DNA from: Stackebrandtia nassauensis DSM 44728
Lineage (GTDB): Bacteria > Actinomycetota > Actinomycetes > Mycobacteriales > Micromonosporaceae
NCBI RefSeq assembly: GCF_000024545.1
Contig: NC_013947.1
Span: 5,270,001 to 5,334,000, forward strand
Length of the DNA stretch: 64,000 nt
Reading direction: 5' to 3'
Under the pieces are notes generated by a model. That model worked only from the letters and a program-made list of their open reading frames with translations. It made no database searches and had not been told where the DNA came from. Positions 60,131 to 64,000 of this stretch are shown piece after piece. Each line of letters opens with the position of its first letter. Within the stretch, counting starts at the first letter, position 1. The position numbers and the translations under genes were made by a program.

Positions 60131-62284
60131 ATGCGACAGGACGAGGGCGACAGCAGCACGGTGTTCGCGGTCATCCGGGTCGCCGCCCGGTTGTGGCGGC
60201 TGGAGGCGGATCCCGCCGACGTGCACGCCGCCGCCAACGGCTGGCGGTCCCTCGGCGGGGATGTGGCCGAAGAGGGCGAGAAGCTCAACGGTTCCGCCCA
60301 GCGGGTCTATGGGGAGTGGGCGGGTGAGGGCCGCACTTCCTATGAGACGCACCAGAAAGCGCTGTCGCTGACCATGGTCGCGGCCGACGGGCACTGCGAG
60401 ACCGTGGCCGGGGCGCTGGATGCCGTCGGGCACGCGCTGACCCAGTGCGACGACAAGTTGCGGACGTCCGTCGAGACGATCATCAAGGCCGTTCCGTGCA
60501 CTGTGGCCGATGACATCATCACGTTCACGCCCAAGGACGCCGAGCAGCAGGCGAAGGTTCTGGCCGCCACGGCCGAGGCGAAGACGCTGCGCGCGGAGCT
60601 CGACAAGCAACTCGCCGAGCACAGTGCCGGTCTGTCGAGCGCCCTGACCGGCTGGAACGCGCTGTGGAACGCCATCCAGCCCCTGAACCAGCCACTGGAT
60701 GGTCCCGCCGGGGCGCTGACGCTTCCCGACGGGTCGGTCGTCGTCAACACCGGTACCGGGAACGACAACGTCAAGGTGACCACCGACAAGAAGGGCAACA
60801 CCGTCGTGAAGGTCAACGGTGTCGAGTCCAAGTATCCGCCCGAAGTGTCGGTCATCATCCGCAGTGGACAGGGCGACGACACGATCAGGACCGAGACCAA
60901 GGAGAAGACCGGAAGGGACGGTCAACTCACGGTCCTCAGTGGCAGCGGCAACGACAAGCTGGACATGAAGGGTCAGAAACAGGAGGCGTACACCGGAGCC
61001 GGAAACGACACCGTCGACGCGAAGAAGATCGACTTCGGCGCGATAGCCACCGCGGGTGGGAACGACATCGTGAACACGAAGGACGGTCGCAACTTCATGG
61101 TCGTGACCGGGGAGGATCGCGACCTGGTCAACGCGAAGGGCAGCAGCAACAACGTCTCGACCGGTCTGGGCGACGACCGGGTCTTCGGGGGCGACGGCAT
61201 GGAACGGGTTTACACCGGACCGGCGGAAGCCCAGGGCCCCAACGATCCCAACGAGCACTGGGACGAGGTGCACGCCGGGAAAGGCGACGACACCATCGTC
61301 GGGGGCAGCCAGACTCAGGAGATATACGCCGGGGACGGCAACGACGTCGTCTACGGGGCCGCGGGCAACGACTACCTGGACGGACAGAAGGGTGACGACA
61401 AGCTGTATGGCGGCCAGGGACTGGACGTCGCGTACGGTCTCGACGGCGCCGACCTGCTGCACGGCGGCTCCGAAAAGGACTTCCTGGAGGGCGGGCAGGG
61501 CAACGACATGGCCACCGGCGGCTCGGGCAATGACGCTATCTCCGGTGGCGGAGGGGACGACCGGATGGCGGGCGACGACGGCGACGACGTGTTCTACGGC
61601 GGCAAGGGGCACGACGTCGTGGCCGGAGGCGAGGGCGCCAACACCGCTCACGTCCAGGCAGAGGACGCCGTGGTCGACGCCCGGTTCAACCGGGTCGAGA
61701 TCAGTGACAACAACGACGCCTTCGACATCAAGGGCAGCGACGACTTCAAGGACCGGGTGCAGGCCGACCTCGACATGATGGCGGCTTCGCCTACCGGGCA
61801 ACAGATGCTCGACGATATGTCCAAACATGACAATCCCGAGATCCGGGACTACGACGTACGCAACGGAAGGGCGGTTCCGGGGGACGAGGGCGGCGAGATC
61901 CTGTACAACCCGGCACACCGGCTTGGCCCCGAAAGCACTCCCGCCACTGTGCTTTACCACGAGATGGCCCATAGCTATGACTTCGCGACCGGCAACTGGG
62001 ACGAGGACCGAGTATGGGACCCCAACCATCCGGACACCGAATGGGACGACGTAACCCCGTACAACAGGGTCGATGACCCCGCCCAGGTGCCGGTGCGCAA
62101 CGGTGAACGCCAGGCAGTGGGGTTGGAGGTCGACCACGACAACAATCCGGCGACACCCCCGGTCATCGACGACAACCACCGCATCGAGCTGACCGAGAAC
62201 GGGCTGCGCCAAGAGTTGGGGCGCGAAACCCGCCCCAGGTACGGCTCCACCGCGCAGCCGACGAACCTGGACGCCTGGAGGTGA
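60131..62284 (+). CDS. Multi-domain effector: WXG100-like head, RTX repeats, M91 (NleD-like) zinc protease
   Basis: 717 aa without signal peptide. Residues 1-185 are helical, with a W-x-G at 63-65 (EWAGEGRTSY), like a type VII substrate head. Residues 200-500 hold many GGxGNDxxx-type RTX nonapeptides (GDGNDVVYGAAGNDYLDGQK, GGSGNDAISG), which bind calcium and form a beta-roll. Residues 540-717 match Peptidase_M91: SPTGQQMLDDM, the zinc site HEMAH at 610-614 in LYHEMAHSYDF, NGERQAVGLE, and LTENGLRQELG near the end. NleD, a family member, cleaves host MAP kinases. Likely secreted; no immunity gene follows. Confidence 0.85.
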   Translation: MRQDEGDSSTVFAVIRVAARLWRLEADPADVHAAANGWRSLGGDVAEEGEKLNGSAQRVYGEWAGEGRTSYETHQKALSLTMVAADGHCETVAGALDAVGHALTQCDDKLRTSVETIIKAVPCTVADDIITFTPKDAEQQAKVLAATAEAKTLRAELDKQLAEHSAGLSSALTGWNALWNAIQPLNQPLDGPAGALTLPDGSVVVNTGTGNDNVKVTTDKKGNTVVKVNGVESKYPPEVSVIIRSGQGDDTIRTETKEKTGRDGQLTVLSGSGNDKLDMKGQKQEAYTGAGNDTVDAKKIDFGAIATAGGNDIVNTKDGRNFMVVTGEDRDLVNAKGSSNNVSTGLGDDRVFGGDGMERVYTGPAEAQGPNDPNEHWDEVHAGKGDDTIVGGSQTQEIYAGDGNDVVYGAAGNDYLDGQKGDDKLYGGQGLDVAYGLDGADLLHGGSEKDFLEGGQGNDMATGGSGNDAISGGGGDDRMAGDDGDDVFYGGKGHDVVAGGEGANTAHVQAEDAVVDARFNRVEISDNNDAFDIKGSDDFKDRVQADLDMMAASPTGQQMLDDMSKHDNPEIRDYDVRNGRAVPGDEGGEILYNPAHRLGPESTPATVLYHEMAHSYDFATGNWDEDRVWDPNHPDTEWDDVTPYNRVDDPAQVPVRNGERQAVGLEVDHDNNPATPPVIDDNHRIELTENGLRQELGRETRPRYGSTAQPTNLDAWR

Positions 62285-62313
62285 CGAGCCCCGCGTTCCC
62301 CGTCGCATGAACC

Positions 62314-62354
62314 CCGGATCGCCGCCGACATGGAGGTGCCCGGCGGCGATCCGG
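62314..62354. terminator. Bidirectional terminator between the effector and the LysR gene
   Basis: A perfect 14-bp stem (CCGGATCGCCGCCG with its complement, 13-base loop) lies directly beside the LysR stop codon and 30 bp after the effector stop. Confidence 0.8.
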
Positions 62355-63254
62355 TCACCGGCTCTCGGGCCGGTTGGCGACGCAGCACCGCACGAAGTCG
62401 CGCACGACGGGGTTGCCGTCGTCCTCCGGTGCCCAGGCCACCGCGATCCGGCTGGGAGCGACACCCGAGACCGGACGGTAGACGATCCCGGGCCGGGCGT
62501 AGAACCGCGCCGCCGACTCCGGGGCCAGCGCGATGCCGTAGCCGTTGGCGATCGCGCTGAGCCAGTCGTCGGGCTGGTCGACGACGGCGCCGATCCGGAC
62601 GGGTCGGTCGTCGCGTTCGTCGGCGCCCAGCCAGTAGTCCCGCCAGGCCCCGGTCTCGGCGGGCGCGGCGACGAACGGTTCGTCCCACAGTTCCCGAAAC
62701 GCGAGCCGCTCGCGCTCGGCGAGCGGGTGGGTCGCCGGGAGCACCGCCATACGGTCCTCAATAGACAGAACCTCCAGCCGCAGCGCCTCCTGGCCCGGAA
62801 ACGGCAACCGGACCAACGCGACGTCGACCTCGCCGGAGGCGAGCCCCGCCGAGGGGTCGGACCAGGTGGACTGGCGCATGTCGGCGCGCCAGTCCGGGCG
62901 GACCTCGGCGAAATCGGCGATGATGCGCTGGGTGGCCTCGTTGGCGGCGCTGGCCAGATAGCCGACCCGCAGCACCCGTTGCTCGCGGCTGCCGGTGTTC
63001 TTGGTCTGGCGCACCGTGCGATCCCAGTCGGCCAGGACGCCGGGAACCCGTTCGGCGAAGGCCCGTCCGGCTTCGGTCAGCGTCATGCCGCTCTTGGACC
63101 GGGTGAACAGTGCGACGCCGAGCAGGTGCTCCAGTTGCTTGATCTGTTTGGTGAGCGCGGGTTGCGACACGAACAGCCGACGCGCCGCGTAGGTCAGGTT
63201 CCCCTCCTCGGCCACGGCGACGAAATACCGCAGCAACCGGATGTCGACATCCAT
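62355..63254 (-). CDS. LysR-family transcriptional regulator
   Basis: 299 aa. The N-terminal HTH is canonical (LLRYFVAVAEEGNLTYAARR then LFVSQPALTKQIKQLEHLLG), and the C-terminal periplasmic-binding-like effector domain begins RVLRVGYLASAANEATQRII. It is divergent from the DoxX-like gene, separated by 60 bp, and probably controls it. The inducer is unknown. Confidence 0.92.
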   Translation of the reverse strand: MDVDIRLLRYFVAVAEEGNLTYAARRLFVSQPALTKQIKQLEHLLGVALFTRSKSGMTLTEAGRAFAERVPGVLADWDRTVRQTKNTGSREQRVLRVGYLASAANEATQRIIADFAEVRPDWRADMRQSTWSDPSAGLASGEVDVALVRLPFPGQEALRLEVLSIEDRMAVLPATHPLAERERLAFRELWDEPFVAAPAETGAWRDYWLGADERDDRPVRIGAVVDQPDDWLSAIANGYGIALAPESAARFYARPGIVYRPVSGVAPSRIAVAWAPEDDGNPVVRDFVRCCVANRPESR

Positions 63255-63314
63255 GCCCTCAGGTTATAGATACAGGTATTGGACGCCGAGCCGCACAGCC
63301 GTGAGGCTGGAGAC

Positions 63315-63665
63315 ATGTACACCGCCTACATCGTGGTCACCGTCGTCACGATCGCCGTCAACCTCGCGGTCGCCGTGGCGGACTTCGCCAAGGCCCCGTT
63401 CGTGGTCGCCAATTCCACCACAGTGGGCGTTCCGGCCTCCTGGGTCGTGCCGCTCGGCGTCCTCAAGGCCGCCGGAGCGCTCGGGCTGCTGCTGGGCCTG
63501 CTGGGCGTGCCGTTCATCGGGATCGCGGCCGCCGCCGGGCTGACGCTGTTCTTCGTCGGGGCGGTCGCGGTCCACGTCCGCGCCCGGGTGTTTCGCAGCA
63601 TCGCCTTCCCCGGCGGCTTCCTGGCGCTGGCGGTGGGTTCGCTGGTGCTGGGGCTGCTGCGGTAG
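63315..63665 (+). CDS. DoxX-like membrane protein
   Basis: 116 aa with four hydrophobic helices. ADFAKAPFVVANSTTVGVPA, LGVLKAAGALGLLLGLLGVP and FLALAVGSLVLGLL fit the DoxX_2/DoxX-like family. These proteins are often controlled by a divergent LysR or TetR and act in redox stress or quinone-linked steps. Confidence 0.82.
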   Translation: MYTAYIVVTVVTIAVNLAVAVADFAKAPFVVANSTTVGVPASWVVPLGVLKAAGALGLLLGLLGVPFIGIAAAAGLTLFFVGAVAVHVRARVFRSIAFPGGFLALAVGSLVLGLLR

Positions 63666-63670
63666 CCGTC

Positions 63671-64000
63671 TCAGCCCGCTTCGGGGCGGTCCAGGACGCG
63701 CAGCCAGGTCCCGTCCGGCTGACGGCGCAGGACCTGGGAGCGACCGCCGGTGCCGTCCTTGGGACGGGTGGCCGTCAGCGCGAGGTCCTCGAAGTACAGC
63801 GTCGGCAGCGGGTCCTCCACTTCGAACTTCGCGCCCGCGTCGACCATCCGCTGGTACAGCGCCGCGATCGCCTCGCGGCCGACCGTCGGGTTGTCCGACG
63901 GGAAGCCCACGACCGCTTGGGTTTCGTACAGTACCGCCACCCCCGCGGCGTCCCCGGCGTTGACCCGTTCCACGACCAGACGGGACAGTTCCTCCGGGGT
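63671..64000 (-). CDS. SnoaL/NTF2-like protein (partial)
   Basis: The reading frame enters from the right edge (PEELSRLVVERVNAGDAAGV) and ends at TGA 63671, about 109 codons. VAVLYETQAVVGFPSDNPTV, REAIAALYQRMVDAGAKFEV and the final QVLRRQPDGTWLRVLDRP are the SnoaL-like/NTF2 cone fold, typical of DUF4440 or ketosteroid-isomerase relatives. The N-terminus is outside the window. Confidence 0.82.
   Translation of the reverse strand, partial: TPEELSRLVVERVNAGDAAGVAVLYETQAVVGFPSDNPTVGREAIAALYQRMVDAGAKFEVEDPLPTLYFEDLALTATRPKDGTGGRSQVLRRQPDGTWLRVLDRPEAG

Noticed and set aside
60110-62761. An 883-codon minus-strand frame opposite the RTX protease
   Set aside because: It arises from the strong codon bias and repeats of the effector gene; the plus-strand frame has domains and ribosome sites.

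Overview
This window is high-GC DNA from an actinomycete. The evidence is G/C-ending codons, many GTG and TTG starts, type VII (WXG100-like) substrates, Tat and lipoprotein signals, AfsR/SARP and LAL regulators, and an actinobacterial type A RNase P RNA. The block IclR(ndgR)-leuC-leuD-HU-mutT1 ... plsC-gpsA-ddl resembles the conserved actinobacterial neighbourhood that in Mycobacterium tuberculosis runs Rv2989-leuCD-hupB-mutT1-gpsA-ddlA. A Glycomycetaceae-type genome such as Stackebrandtia would fit, but I cannot confirm the genus.

Layout. 1-2.1 kb: phosphonate-type ABC transporter (phnD, phnC, start of phnE) with a candidate PHO box. 2.2-5.5 kb: TSUP permease, rnpB, a secreted protein between inverted repeats, an acyl-CoA synthetase remnant and a VOC protein. 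5.5-14.2 kb: AfsR-like regulator, DUF4333-like lipoprotein, WS/DGAT acyltransferase, a frameshifted small gene with a 36-bp C homopolymer, class III aminotransferase, FAD oxidoreductase and SRPBCC protein. 14.2-23 kb: detoxification and xenobiotic functions (OYE reductase; TetR plus paired SMR efflux; Crp regulator; MarR/epoxide hydrolase/SDR; MBL hydrolase; VOC; Gfo/Idh/MocA). 23-28.4 kb: HEPN gene with a LexA-like box, CDP-alcohol phosphotransferase-like protein, and the operon plsC-gpsA-ddl-P-loop kinase. 28.5-37.2 kb: MFS/TetR efflux pair, cold-shock-like protein, mutT1, a divergent mraY paralogue, HU with a Lys/Ala tail, leuCD and its IclR regulator. 37.2-42.9 kb: operon aceB-glcD-glcE-glcF, which converts glycolate to glyoxylate and then malate. 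43-45.7 kb: a tmsA/tmsB-like pair for 10-methyl fatty acids. 45.7-51.6 kb: small secreted proteins, an HTH gene between ~109-bp direct repeats, a LamG protein, an MFS gene and a (GGCTC)19 repeat. 51.6-56.7 kb: SDR-hydrolase fusion and TetR sharing a 21-bp operator, GH30 glycosidase, trypsin-like protease. 56.9-62.3 kb: a LAL regulator divergent from a WXG100-like partner and a 717-aa WXG-RTX-M91 metalloprotease. 62.4-64 kb: LysR, DoxX-like protein and a SnoaL-like fragment.

The strongest candidate for an undescribed system is the 56.9-62.3 kb module. It is a putative type VII-secreted effector that joins a WXG100-like head, hemolysin-type (RTX) repeats and an NleD-like (M91) zinc protease, beside a small partner and a dedicated ATPase regulator. 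Other points of interest are the poly-C tract, the pentanucleotide array, the mraY paralogue lacking conserved nucleoside-pocket residues, and the repeat-flanked HTH gene. All functions are read from translated sequence and family knowledge; no database search was run.
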